Positions 24,498 through 33,182 of a stretch of 62,022 bases of DNA are shown in pieces (position 1 is the first letter of the stretch; each line of letters starts with the position of its first letter). The DNA is from JAGMES01 sp023128035 (GTDB lineage: Bacteria; Bacillota; Halanaerobiia; DY22613), in assembly GCA_030627905.1 (NCBI GenBank), contig DAOVRZ010000021.1, positions 1 through 62,022 of the forward strand. The letters are read 5' to 3'. The translations under genes and the position numbers were made by a program. The notes beneath the pieces were generated by a model. It searched no databases. It was given only the letters and a program-made list of their open reading frames with translations, and was not told the origin of the DNA.

Positions 24498-25394
24498 ATG
24501 ACTAATCAAATCAAAGCAATAATCTATCTAACCTTTACTATTTTTGCGTTTAGTTCTATGGAATTAGGTGGAAAACTTGTTGCATCACAGATGTCTCCTT
24601 TGCAAGTGACTTTTCTTAGATTTACTATAGGATTTTTAATTCTTCTCCCCTTTGGAGTATTTGAAATCCGTGCACGGGTTAGAAAAGAGAAATTCACTTT
24701 AACATTAAGGGATATAGGATGGTTAGCAATATTGGGTTTTTGTAATATAGTTCTTGCTATGGTTTTACTTCAGAAGGCTGTTACAATGATTCCGGCTTCT
24801 TTGACTGCTATCATTGTTAGTTCAAATCCAATCTTTGTTGTAATTTTTGCGAATATTATTTTAAAAGAAAAGATTTCCTTAAGAACAGTATTGGGCTTGA
24901 TAATTGGAATTTTCGGTCTAAGTTTAGTGATGAATATTTTTAATTCGGTTTCGGATATAAATTTCGTAGGTATTTTTACTGCTGTCGGTGCTGCTTTGTT
25001 TTTTGGTTTATATACTGTTTTGAGCAAAAAGGTGGTAAAAAGACTAGGTGGAATGATAACCAATGTAGGATCATTTTTTATTGGAAATTTAGCGCTCTTC
25101 TGTATTCTTCTTATAAAAGGTGAGCCGATTTTAAAGGGATTAAATCAATCAACAATTTGGCCAATCCTATATCTTGGGATTGTCGTAACAGGTTTGGCCT
25201 ATGTGACTTTTTTGCATGGCTTAAGTTTGATTGATGCCAGTAAAGGAGCGGTTATCTTTTTTTTCAAACCAGTTATAGCGTCTTTGTTAGCTTTTCTAAT
25301 TCTAAAAGAGACGATAGAATTGAATATGATCGTGGGTACTTTCTTTGTAATTTTGGGATCAATTATAATGGTATTGCAAAAAAAAGTGAAATAA
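24498..25394 (+). CDS. EamA-family (DMT) transporter
   Basis: 298 residues with ten predicted membrane helices in two repeats, each an EamA domain: LQVTFLRFTIGFLILLPF in the first and GLYTVLSKKVVKRLG at the start of the second. It is an inner-membrane exporter or permease of amino acids or other metabolites; the substrate cannot be inferred. The start at 24498 is set by TAGGAGG. It is monocistronic, followed by a MITE. Confidence 0.85.
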   Translation: MTNQIKAIIYLTFTIFAFSSMELGGKLVASQMSPLQVTFLRFTIGFLILLPFGVFEIRARVRKEKFTLTLRDIGWLAILGFCNIVLAMVLLQKAVTMIPASLTAIIVSSNPIFVVIFANIILKEKISLRTVLGLIIGIFGLSLVMNIFNSVSDINFVGIFTAVGAALFFGLYTVLSKKVVKRLGGMITNVGSFFIGNLALFCILLIKGEPILKGLNQSTIWPILYLGIVVTGLAYVTFLHGLSLIDASKGAVIFFFKPVIASLLAFLILKETIELNMIVGTFFVILGSIIMVLQKKVK

Positions 25395-25465
25395 AAAAAA
25401 TTAGGCATTGTTATTAATGGAACTATGAAGGAAAAATTGATTCTGAAATAGAACTATGGTATTAT

Positions 25466-25589
25466 ATGATTAACCCACAAAAAGTAGTCGCACAAAAGCT
25501 CCTGTACCATATATAGTTCTGAATAGGCGTTTTCAGTACTATATATGGTACGGGAGTGCGACTAAAATACTTTTTGTGGGCTAATCATT
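25466..25589. mobile_element. Hairpin MITE, copy 2
   Basis: It has the same terminal repeats as the copy at 13525 (ATGATTAACCCACAAAAAG at the left; TACTTTTTGTGGGCTAATC at the right end, 25568 on). The long inner palindrome has arms CGTACCATATATAG-like around GAATAGGCG. It sits 40 bp ahead of the GntR gene and may influence its promoter. Inner arms differ from copy 1 but compensate each other, so the fold is preserved. Confidence 0.8.
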
Positions 25590-25630
25590 ATATTAGAAAA
25601 TGAGTTGAATTTGAGTAGGGAGCGATTGAA

Positions 25631-26329
25631 ATGAGATTTAACCCGATTAAAGATAAAAAGGTTTATGAGCAGATTATTGATCAAATAAAAGAGATGATTT
25701 ATGATGGAAAATTAAAAAAAGGCGATAAACTTCCTTCTGAGAGAACATTAACAGAAGAGTTAAAAGTTAGCAGAGCTTCTATCAGGGAAGCTTTTAGTGC
25801 ACTAGAGATGATTGGTTTGATTGAGAGTCGTCATGGAGAAGGCACATTTATCAAAGAGAATAATGATGATAATTTTCTAAAACCACTGTCATTGCACTTT
25901 ATGTTGGAAGAGAATGTGGGGAAAGAACTTATTGAGATCAGAAAAATGATAGAGATCAGTGGAGCTAGATTTGCGGCTTGGCGAGCAACTCAAGAGGACT
26001 TAGAAGAATTAAAAAAATGGGTTATAATGCTAGAAGAAAACCGCGGAAATGCAGAGATGAGCAGAATGGCTGACCGAGAATTTCATTATGCTTTAGCAAA
26101 AGCTACTGGAAATGAGTTAGTATATAAATTTTTGAATTCAATTTCTGAAGTTATTGATATGTATCTGGCAAATGCTATGACCAGGATAGTCAAAAATGAA
26201 AATAAAAATAGTGCATTGATTCGTCAGCATAGGCGAATTTATGAAGCAATTCGTAGCGGGGATGAGATGCTGGCTCAAAAGGCTATGGAAGATCATCTAG
26301 TCTGGTCTGAAGATTTGTTAGAAGTATAA
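25631..26329 (+). CDS. FadR/LldR-type GntR transcriptional regulator
   Basis: 232 residues. The N-terminal winged helix (residues 8-75: GDKLPSERTLTEELKVSRASIREA) is typical of GntR. The C-terminal all-helical FCD ligand domain contains DREFHYALAKATGN with the metal-binding Asp/His pattern. It directly precedes lctBCD and a perfect inverted repeat lies between them, so it is the likely lactate-responsive repressor of that operon, like LldR. Ligand identity is inferred from context. Confidence 0.88.
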   Translation: MRFNPIKDKKVYEQIIDQIKEMIYDGKLKKGDKLPSERTLTEELKVSRASIREAFSALEMIGLIESRHGEGTFIKENNDDNFLKPLSLHFMLEENVGKELIEIRKMIEISGARFAAWRATQEDLEELKKWVIMLEENRGNAEMSRMADREFHYALAKATGNELVYKFLNSISEVIDMYLANAMTRIVKNENKNSALIRQHRRIYEAIRSGDEMLAQKAMEDHLVWSEDLLEV

Positions 26330-26344
26330 TTTTTTTATTCAAAC

Positions 26345-26363
26345 TGGTCAGACCACCTGACCA
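26345..26363. promoter_or_regulatory. GntR operator upstream of lctBCD
   Basis: TGGTCAG-accac-CTGACCA is a perfect 7-bp inverted repeat. It includes TGGTCAGACCA, matching the TGGTNNNACCA core bound by FadR/LldR regulators. It lies between the regulator stop and the lctB ribosome site. Confidence 0.75.
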
Positions 26364-26392
26364 TTATTAAAAATATAAAAGAGGTGAATTTC

Positions 26393-27181
26393 TTGAAAAT
26401 TTTCGTATGTATTAAACAGGTTCCAGGAACAAATGAAGTTGAAGTAGATGAAAAAACAGGTGTACTCAAAAGAGACGGTATTGATTCAAAAATGAACCCT
26501 TATGATTTATATGCTCTTGAAACAGCTTTACGGTTAAAGGAAAGTCATGATGCTGAAGTTCAGGTAATTAGTATGGGTCCTCCACAAGCTGCTGATGTGA
26601 TTCGAGAGGCCTTTATGATGGGAGTAGATGGGGGAGCTTTATTTACAGACCGAAAATTTGCGGGTGCAGATGTGCTGGCTACAGCTTATACTTTATCACA
26701 GGGTGTTAGAAAAATGGGAGATCCTGATATTATAATTTGTGGTAAGATGACGACTGATGGTGATACAGCGCAAGTTGGCCCTGAAATTGCGGAGTTTCTT
26801 CAAATTCCTCATATTGCAAATGTAACAAAAATTATTGAAACTAAAGAAAAATCAATGGTTGTAGAAATGGAGATGCCAACGACTCTTGAAGTTGCTGAAA
26901 TCGAGTTCCCATGCCTTATTACTGTCGAAAAAGGAATTTTTCAACCAAGATTACCTTCATTTAAGAAAAAATTAGCAACCGAAGACAGAGAAATTCCTTT
27001 TTATAGCTTAAAAGATCTTGAAGATCAAGATGAAAAGCAATATGGTTTAAATGGGTCTCCAACACAGGTGTTAAGAATATTCCCTCCAGAATCAAATACT
27101 GAACAAGAGATGTGGACAGGTTCGGGGGATGATCTTGCAGAACGGTTATTCAATAAAATGAAAGAAATGAAGCATATTTAG
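26393..27181 (+). CDS. lctB: Electron-transfer flavoprotein beta subunit of the lactate dehydrogenase complex
   Basis: 262 residues, starting at TTG 26393 (MKIFVCIKQVPGTNEV) with GAGGTG 6 bases upstream. It shows the EtfB AANH fold with GKMTTDGDTAQVGPE and FPCLITVEKG. With EtfA it binds flavins and passes electrons between ferredoxin, NAD and the dehydrogenase flavin. It is placed first in etfB-etfA-ldh, the order of lctBCD in Acetobacterium woodii. That complex oxidises lactate by electron confurcation, using NAD with reduced ferredoxin as co-donor. Confidence 0.88.
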   Translation: MKIFVCIKQVPGTNEVEVDEKTGVLKRDGIDSKMNPYDLYALETALRLKESHDAEVQVISMGPPQAADVIREAFMMGVDGGALFTDRKFAGADVLATAYTLSQGVRKMGDPDIIICGKMTTDGDTAQVGPEIAEFLQIPHIANVTKIIETKEKSMVVEMEMPTTLEVAEIEFPCLITVEKGIFQPRLPSFKKKLATEDREIPFYSLKDLEDQDEKQYGLNGSPTQVLRIFPPESNTEQEMWTGSGDDLAERLFNKMKEMKHI

Positions 27182-27191
27182 GAGGGACAAT

Positions 27192-28406
27192 ATGGCAAAA
27201 TTAATCATTCATCAAGATAAAGTAGTATCCAATCCAGAAGAATTAATAAGTCTTTGTCCGTTTTCTGCGATTGAATATAATGATCAAACACTTTCAATAA
27301 ATGCAGCATGTAAGATGTGTAAAATATGTGTCAAAAAAGGTCCGGAAGGTGTATTTGAATTTGTTGAAGAAGAAGTCGTGAAAATAGATAAAGATGCATG
27401 GAAGGGTATTGCAGTTTATGTTGACCATGTTGACGGAGATATTCACCCTGTAACATTGGAGTTAATTGGTAAAGCAAGAGAAATGGCTCAAAAAGTAAAT
27501 TATCCAGTATATTGTTTATTTTTAGGACATGATATTACTAAAAAGGCGAATGAATTATTATACTATGGTGTAGATGAAGTTTTCGTATATGATGATGAGG
27601 AATTAAAAGATTTTAGAATTGAGCCATATACTGCTGGTATGGAAGATTTTATTAGCAAAGTAAAACCGTCAATCATGCTGGTAGGTGGGACAACTGTAGG
27701 TAGATCATTAGCTCCAAGAGTTGCTGCTAGATTTAGAACTGGTTTAACGGCTGACTGTACGATTCTCAATATTCAAGAAAATACTGACCTTGACCAGATC
27801 AGACCTGCATTTGGTGGAAACATTATGGCGCATATTTATACTCCAAATCACAGACCTCAGTTTGCGACAGCTAGATATAAAATCTTTTCTGCACCGGAAA
27901 GAAATTCTGAACCATCAGGAAAGATTACAGTCTGTGATATAGCAAAAGAAAAATTAGCTTCTAAAATTATGGTATTGGAAGTAAAAGAAAAAGAAAAAGT
28001 TCAAAGTATTGAAGATGCAGAAGTGATTGTAGTGGCTGGTAGAGCCATCAAAAAAGAAGAAGATTTAAAAATGATTAATGAACTGGCAGAATTAGTAGAT
28101 GGAATGGTTGCGACCACAAGGCCATTGATTGAAGCAGGTTGGGCAGATGCAAGAAAACAAATTGGGTTGAGTGGTAGAACTGTTAAACCAAAATTGATTA
28201 TAACATGTGGTGTTTCTGGAGCGATTCAGTTTGTTGCAGGTATGAATAACTCCGACTGTATTATTGCAATAAATAAAGATGAGAAAGCATCTATTTTCGA
28301 TGTAGCGCATTATGGATTAATCGGAGATATCTATGATATTATACCAAAACTGATTGAAAAGATTAAAGATAATGGAAGCGTATTTTTAAATAGCGTAATG
28401 CAATGA
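27192..28406 (+). CDS. lctC: EtfA-like subunit with N-terminal 4Fe-4S site
   Basis: 404 residues, longer than plain EtfA (~320). The N-terminal extension has four cysteines (C22 in LCPF, and C40-x2-C43-x2-C46) suited to one 4Fe-4S cluster, as in A. woodii LctC and other energy-conserving Etfs. The C-terminal FAD domain shows GLSGRTVKPKLIITCGVSGAIQF (quoted in part: GRTVKPKLIITCGVSGAIQ). AGGAGGG precedes the ATG. The cluster supports the ferredoxin-linked lactate oxidation reading over ordinary fatty-acid Etf. Confidence 0.9.
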   Translation: MAKLIIHQDKVVSNPEELISLCPFSAIEYNDQTLSINAACKMCKICVKKGPEGVFEFVEEEVVKIDKDAWKGIAVYVDHVDGDIHPVTLELIGKAREMAQKVNYPVYCLFLGHDITKKANELLYYGVDEVFVYDDEELKDFRIEPYTAGMEDFISKVKPSIMLVGGTTVGRSLAPRVAARFRTGLTADCTILNIQENTDLDQIRPAFGGNIMAHIYTPNHRPQFATARYKIFSAPERNSEPSGKITVCDIAKEKLASKIMVLEVKEKEKVQSIEDAEVIVVAGRAIKKEEDLKMINELAELVDGMVATTRPLIEAGWADARKQIGLSGRTVKPKLIITCGVSGAIQFVAGMNNSDCIIAINKDEKASIFDVAHYGLIGDIYDIIPKLIEKIKDNGSVFLNSVMQ

Positions 28407-28422
28407 GTGAGGAGGTATAAGA

Positions 28423-29823
28423 ATGGAATATAATTATAAAAAGATCGATCAGAAAGATGTAGATTTTTTGATTTCAGTGTGTGGAAAAGATGCTGTATTT
28501 ACAGGTGAAGAAATAAATGAAGATTTTAGTCATGATGAGCTAGCTGGAATTCATAAATACCCAGAAGTTTTAGTAGAAGTAACATCAACAGAACAGGTTT
28601 CAAAAATCATGAAATATGCCTATGAAAACAATATTCCAGTAGTTCCGAGAGGACAGGGAACTGGACTTGTTGGAGCATCAGTTGCAATTTATGGCGGGAT
28701 TATGATCAATTTAAGCAAAATGAATCGAATCCTTGAGTTAGATGAAGAAAATCTCACTCTAACTGTTGAACCAGGTGTATTGTTAATGGAAATTTCACAA
28801 TTTGTTGAAGATCATGATTTCTTTTATCCACCAGATCCAGGTGAAAAAAGTGCTACAATTGCAGGAAATATTAATACAAATGCTGGTGGGATGCGCGCAG
28901 TTAAGTATGGTGTAACAAGGGATTATGTTAGAGGTTTGGAAATTGTTTTACCAAATGGCGAGGTTATGGAAGTTGGTGGCAAGATTGTTAAGAATAGTTC
29001 TGGATATAGCTTAAAAGATATGATTGTGGGTTCAGAAGGAACACTGGCCATTGTAACAAAAGCAATTTTGAAATTATTACCATTACCAAAGAAAACTATT
29101 AGCTTGTTGGTACCGTTCCTAAGTTTGGAGTTAGCTATTGAAACTGTACCAAAAATTATTAAATCGAAAACCATTCCTACAGCTATTGAGTATATGGTTA
29201 GAGATGTAATTTTGGCTTCGGAAGAATTTTTAGGAAGTAAATTCCCGGATAACTCTGCTGATGCATATTTATTGCTCACTTTTGATGGAAACAGTAAAGA
29301 AGAAATTGAAGTAGCATACGAAAAAGTGGCACACATTTGTTTGGAAGCAGGAGCAATTGATGTATTGATTTCTGATACGCAGGAAAGACAAGAATCAATT
29401 TGGTCTGCAAGAGGTGCATTTCTTGAAGCAATCAAGGCATCAACAACAGAAATGGACGAATGTGATGTAGTTGTACCTCGCGAAAAAATTGCAGAATTCG
29501 TTAAGTTTTCAGAAGGTCTTCAAGAGAAATTTGATATTCGAATTAAAGGTTTTGGCCATGCTGGAGATGGAAACCTGCATATCTATGTTTTGAAAGATGA
29601 TCTTTCTGAAGATGTATGGGAGAAGAAATTGAAAAAAGTTTTTGACTGCATGTATGAGAAAGCAAGAGAACTTGGTGGTAAAGTGTCTGGTGAACATGGA
29701 ATCGGGTATGCGAAAAAGCCATTCTTAGTGGAGTCAATGGGCGAAACTGGGTTTGGATTATTGCAGCGGATTAAACTTGCGTTTGATCCAAAAAATATTT
29801 TGAATCCGGGTAAAGTAGTTTAA
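28423..29823 (+). CDS. lctD: FAD-linked lactate dehydrogenase subunit (GlcD family)
   Basis: 466 residues. The FAD-binding PCMH domain lies at residues ~40-220 (PVVPRGQGTGLVGAS), and the C-terminal oxidase domain includes DGNLHIYV, GKVSGEHGIGYAKK and the terminal DPKNILNPGK. The family oxidises D-lactate, glycolate or other 2-hydroxy acids; the neighbouring Etf genes point to lactate. GAGGAGG precedes the ATG. The stop codon lies in a short copy of the palindromic repeat. D- versus L-lactate specificity is unresolved; a lactate racemase system (lar genes) is elsewhere in this window. Confidence 0.88.
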   Translation: MEYNYKKIDQKDVDFLISVCGKDAVFTGEEINEDFSHDELAGIHKYPEVLVEVTSTEQVSKIMKYAYENNIPVVPRGQGTGLVGASVAIYGGIMINLSKMNRILELDEENLTLTVEPGVLLMEISQFVEDHDFFYPPDPGEKSATIAGNINTNAGGMRAVKYGVTRDYVRGLEIVLPNGEVMEVGGKIVKNSSGYSLKDMIVGSEGTLAIVTKAILKLLPLPKKTISLLVPFLSLELAIETVPKIIKSKTIPTAIEYMVRDVILASEEFLGSKFPDNSADAYLLLTFDGNSKEEIEVAYEKVAHICLEAGAIDVLISDTQERQESIWSARGAFLEAIKASTTEMDECDVVVPREKIAEFVKFSEGLQEKFDIRIKGFGHAGDGNLHIYVLKDDLSEDVWEKKLKKVFDCMYEKARELGGKVSGEHGIGYAKKPFLVESMGETGFGLLQRIKLAFDPKNILNPGKVV

Positions 29824-29863
29824 CGACATTTCAGAAATAATAACGTAGTTATTATTTCGGCTT
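29819..29863 (+). repeat. Stop-codon-associated repeat, short copy 3 (after lctD)
   Basis: TTTAACGACATTTCA leads straight into the hairpin GAAATAATAAC (29834-29844) / GTTATTATTTC (29848-29858) and GGCTT. The TAA at 29821-29823 is the lctD stop. It lacks the ~120-bp GC-rich middle of the other two copies, as if that part was never inserted or was deleted. Confidence 0.7.
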
Positions 29864-29982
29864 AATCAAAAACACTTTTTAAATCTACCACATATTATAG
29901 AATATGTATAAAAGTCTACAGATTATTTTTGATATATTAATCAAAAACTATAAGCAAATATAGATGAAGGGAGGTATTTTTC

Positions 29983-30078
29983 TTGATTGAAGCTCAAGAT
30001 TTAATTGGGGATGTAGTCTTTGAGAATTCTGGGATTGAGGAAGTTTTTGAAGAACGCCGAATTATAGTATTTGGGTGA
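29983..30078 (+). CDS. 31-residue hypothetical peptide
   Basis: TTG start behind GAAGGGAGGT; frame MIEAQDLIGDVVFENSGIEE..., ending IIVFG and TGA 30076-30078. It is acidic with no membrane segment. It is followed 6 bases later by a second tiny frame and then a terminator, so the pair looks like a small transcription unit. No family recognised. Confidence 0.45.
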   Translation: MIEAQDLIGDVVFENSGIEEVFEERRIIVFG

Positions 30079-30084
30079 GGTAGT

Positions 30085-30177
30085 ATGGCAAATTTCCGCA
30101 TCGGTGATGTGGCAAAATTTACAAAGATAAATCTAAATTCATTGTTAGATGATTTAAATGATTTTTTAGACAACTAA
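30085..30177 (+). CDS. 30-residue hypothetical peptide
   Basis: MANFRIGDVAKFTKINLNSL... ending DFLDN, 6 bases after the preceding tiny frame with GAGGTAGT before the ATG. The C-terminal half is a strongly acidic, leucine-rich amphipathic helix. It precedes an intrinsic terminator. Whether it is a gene is uncertain, but the spacing and ribosome site support it. Confidence 0.45.
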   Translation: MANFRIGDVAKFTKINLNSLLDDLNDFLDN

Positions 30178-30193
30178 AAGACGAATCTATAAC

Positions 30194-30220
30194 CAGGGCC
30201 GATTCCAGCCCTGTTTTTTT
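30194..30220 (+). terminator. Terminator after the two tiny frames
   Basis: CAGGGC (30194-30199) and GCCCTG (30208-30213) form a GC-rich stem followed by TTTTTTT. Confidence 0.85.
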
Positions 30221-30333
30221 GCTAAAAATTTTGTCAAATCATATGGAATTTTTTGGTGAGAAGAAAGGAAAATGGTGCTTAGTGTAGAAGTATGTTTTGA
30301 TAGGATATTTTAAGAGAATAGGTGGTTTTACAA

Positions 30334-31389
30334 ATGAGCAGAGAGGCAAAATGTATTTTAATTGTCGATGATGAAGAGATGATTACCGAAAGCATTTCTA
30401 CATATTTAGAACTCACAACTGATCTATGTATTTATACTGCGAATGATCCTAATAAGGGTTTAGAGATAGTTAGGGAAAATCAGATTGATCTTGTTATCTC
30501 AGATTTTCTGATGCCAAGTATGAATGGATTAGAGTTTCTAAGAGAAGTTAAGAAAATTCACAAGGATGCTACCTTGATTCTTTTAACTGGATATGCTGAT
30601 AAGGAAAATGCGATTAAAGCAATCAATGAGATAGGACTATATTTCTATATAGAAAAACCATGGAATAATCAAGAATTGGTAAAAATAGTTTATAATGGTT
30701 TAGAAAAGAAAACGCTTGTTGATGATCTCAGAGAAAAGATTACAGAGCTAAAAGTATCGAAAGATGAAATTGATCGTCTGTATAGTTTGCTAAAAGAAGA
30801 GTATGAACAGGAGAAAGAAAATATTGAAAATGTTATTATTTCTTTGGCACGGGCAATAGAAGCAAAGGATAAGTATACTGAAGGGCATATTGAACGAGTC
30901 AAAGAATTAGCTGTAAAAATGGGCCAAAGATTAAACTTTAATCCTGAACAATTGAAAGTTCTCGAAACTGCTGCACTCATACATGATATAGGTAAAATTG
31001 GAATACCCGAAAAAATTCTAAATAAACCAGATAAACTGACAGCGGAAGAGTTTGAAGTAATCAAAAGTCATTCAGTTATTGGGGAAGAGATCTGTCAACC
31101 TTTAAATAGTCTGGGTAAAACCAGACCAATCGTACGTTCTCATCATGAAAAATTAGATGGCTCAGGGTATCCTGATGGCTTAAAAGCAGATCAAATTTCA
31201 CTTGAAGTTAGAATTGTTACTGTTGTTGATATTTTTGATGCTCTTTATTCAGAACGTCCATATCGAGCTAAGTTACCTATTGAGGAATGTATTAGAATTT
31301 TACAAGAAGAAGTAGCTGATAATAAGCTAGATGGGGAAGTGGTCAATCTTTTAATTGAGTTGATTCGGAAAGGTGAAATTGGAATATGA
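30334..31389 (+). CDS. Response regulator with HD-GYP phosphodiesterase domain
   Basis: 351 residues. Receiver domain 1-120 with phospho-acceptor D57 (LVISDFLMPSMNG), acidic pair VDDEE, and a conserved K in EKPW. A coiled-coil linker (~125-170) is followed by an HD-GYP domain with HDIGKIGIP, HSVIGEEIC, and HHEKLDGSGYPDGL. HD-GYP domains hydrolyse cyclic di-GMP, so it probably turns a phosphorelay signal into lower c-di-GMP. The start at 30334 follows GGTGG. Its stop overlaps the kinase start (ATGA), so the pair is coupled. Confidence 0.92.
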   Translation: MSREAKCILIVDDEEMITESISTYLELTTDLCIYTANDPNKGLEIVRENQIDLVISDFLMPSMNGLEFLREVKKIHKDATLILLTGYADKENAIKAINEIGLYFYIEKPWNNQELVKIVYNGLEKKTLVDDLREKITELKVSKDEIDRLYSLLKEEYEQEKENIENVIISLARAIEAKDKYTEGHIERVKELAVKMGQRLNFNPEQLKVLETAALIHDIGKIGIPEKILNKPDKLTAEEFEVIKSHSVIGEEICQPLNSLGKTRPIVRSHHEKLDGSGYPDGLKADQISLEVRIVTVVDIFDALYSERPYRAKLPIEECIRILQEEVADNKLDGEVVNLLIELIRKGEIGI

Positions 31390-33107
31390 TACACGGATAT
31401 GAGGAAAAGCCGAAGAAGAACAAACGAACTTTGAAGAAAAAGATCCGACGAATTATTAGTATTGTTATTCTGTTTATTTTTTTATTACTAGCAGTTGCAC
31501 AGATTGCTTTTGTCTACTATGGTTTTTTAGAGGGTATATCTATATTGGTTGAGATTGTTGGAAAAGCTTCTGCGTTGACAATTGACGCAAGAATACTTAC
31601 ATCAATCTGTTCCATTGAGGATTTCAAAGGTGAACCGTATAGAAGTGTTGAAGCGAGATTAAGGGAAGTTTTTTCTAAATTATGGGAATTTAAACCTCTT
31701 CAATTTTCTATAATAAAAGATATTAACGGTAATATGATGAGTATTTTAGACAATCATGGTAAAATTTTAGTTCAACATAAGATTCCTCCTTTAGTGCGGG
31801 ATTTAAAACCTTTAGAAGTTAAAGTAATTCGTGATAGTAAGAATCCGTTTATTATAACTGCTTATACTCCGATTTTTGATCAAATGGGCAATAAAGTAGG
31901 AATTTTTAAAGCAAAGAGTGACCCTGTTATTCTCCAGACGGTTTTTGCAGGTATTGTTGGAATGATTATACTTTTAAGTATGTTGGGTTATATTTTTAGT
32001 TTAGCACTTACTAGAATTATGACTATTGGAATTACTCGTCCTCTAGAGGCTTTGAATAAAAAAATACGTATGGTTGCTAGAGTGGAAGGGGATATTACCC
32101 AGCGCATAACATTTGATAAATCAGTAAAAGAAGTAGAAGATCTTACAGAAGCAACTAATATGATAATGGAAAGTACAGGTCATTTCGTAAGATTACTGCA
32201 AGAAAAGCAATATAGATTGGAAGAGAAGAATCAGGAATTAGAAGCCCAAACAGAAGAGTTGGCTGCCCAAACTGAGGAGTTGATAGCTTTAAATGAGGAT
32301 TTAGAGAATGCAATGGAACAACTGCAGGATACTCAAATTCAACTTGTGCAGTCAGAGAAGATGGCATCTTTAGGACAGTTAACCGCAGGTGTTGCTCATG
32401 AGATCAATACACCTTTAGGAGCGATCAATAGCAATACAAATATTATTGAAATGGTTATTAATTTTCTTAAAGCAGATATGGATATGGAAAATAACGATAA
32501 AGCTAGACGGTTAATTGGTAAGCTTGAGAAAGCAAATGATACAAATGTTTTGGCATGTGATCGGATTATTAAAATAGTTCATAATTTAAAGAACTTTTCT
32601 CGCTTAGATGAATCTGATTTTAAAATTGCATGTTTACATGAGGGAATTGATAGTGTGTTGCTTTTATCTCATAATTTAGTAAAACATCGCATTAAAATTC
32701 ATAAAGATTATGGGGATATTCCGATGGTTAAGTGTTTTCCAAATCAGTTAAATCAGGTATTTATGAACCTTATTGTAAATGCTGCTCAAGCAATTAAAGA
32801 AAAAGGCGATATATACATAAAAACCTGGTCAGATGCAGATAATGTATTTATTCAAATTCGTGATACTGGTGTTGGAATTCCTAAAAAGAATATTGTTAAA
32901 ATATTTGATCCAGGCTTTACTACGAAAGGTGTTGGTGTTGGTACTGGATTAGGACTCTCTATTTGTTTTAAAATTATTCACCAGCATTCTGGGAAAATTT
33001 CTGTAGATAGTGAACAAGATAAAGGAACTACATTTACTATTGAATTACCAATTGAGAATAGTTTAAAAGCTATTTCTCAAGAAATGCACCATTATAGTCT
33101 TTATTAA
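31386..33107 (+). CDS. Membrane sensor histidine kinase
   Basis: 573 residues. Two membrane helices (~24-46 and ~180-203) bracket an extracytoplasmic sensor region of about 130 residues. A HAMP-like segment (~205-260), then a long coiled coil with the repeat EAQTEELAAQTEELIALNED (260-310), leads to the kinase core. The H box is GQLTAGVAHEINTPLGAI, the N box NQVFMNLIVNAAQAI, with DTGVGIP and GTGLGLSIC. It belongs to the NtrB/HPK4-like type. It is coupled to the HD-GYP regulator, its likely partner. The sensed signal is not evident. Confidence 0.92.
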   Translation: MIHGYEEKPKKNKRTLKKKIRRIISIVILFIFLLLAVAQIAFVYYGFLEGISILVEIVGKASALTIDARILTSICSIEDFKGEPYRSVEARLREVFSKLWEFKPLQFSIIKDINGNMMSILDNHGKILVQHKIPPLVRDLKPLEVKVIRDSKNPFIITAYTPIFDQMGNKVGIFKAKSDPVILQTVFAGIVGMIILLSMLGYIFSLALTRIMTIGITRPLEALNKKIRMVARVEGDITQRITFDKSVKEVEDLTEATNMIMESTGHFVRLLQEKQYRLEEKNQELEAQTEELAAQTEELIALNEDLENAMEQLQDTQIQLVQSEKMASLGQLTAGVAHEINTPLGAINSNTNIIEMVINFLKADMDMENNDKARRLIGKLEKANDTNVLACDRIIKIVHNLKNFSRLDESDFKIACLHEGIDSVLLLSHNLVKHRIKIHKDYGDIPMVKCFPNQLNQVFMNLIVNAAQAIKEKGDIYIKTWSDADNVFIQIRDTGVGIPKKNIVKIFDPGFTTKGVGVGTGLGLSICFKIIHQHSGKISVDSEQDKGTTFTIELPIENSLKAISQEMHHYSLY

Positions 33108-33110
33108 AAA

Positions 33111-33182
33111 ACAAAAGGATGGCCAAAAAAGCCGTTGAGAGAGATCTATAATGCGGTTTTATTTGCGCCATCCTTTTTGTTT
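33111..33182 (+). terminator. Terminator of the two-component operon
   Basis: ACAAAAGGATGGC (33111-33123) pairs with GCCATCCTTTTTGT (33167-33180) across a 43-base loop that contains a smaller AAAAGCCG/CGGTTTT stem. T residues close the 3' arm. Confidence 0.7.
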
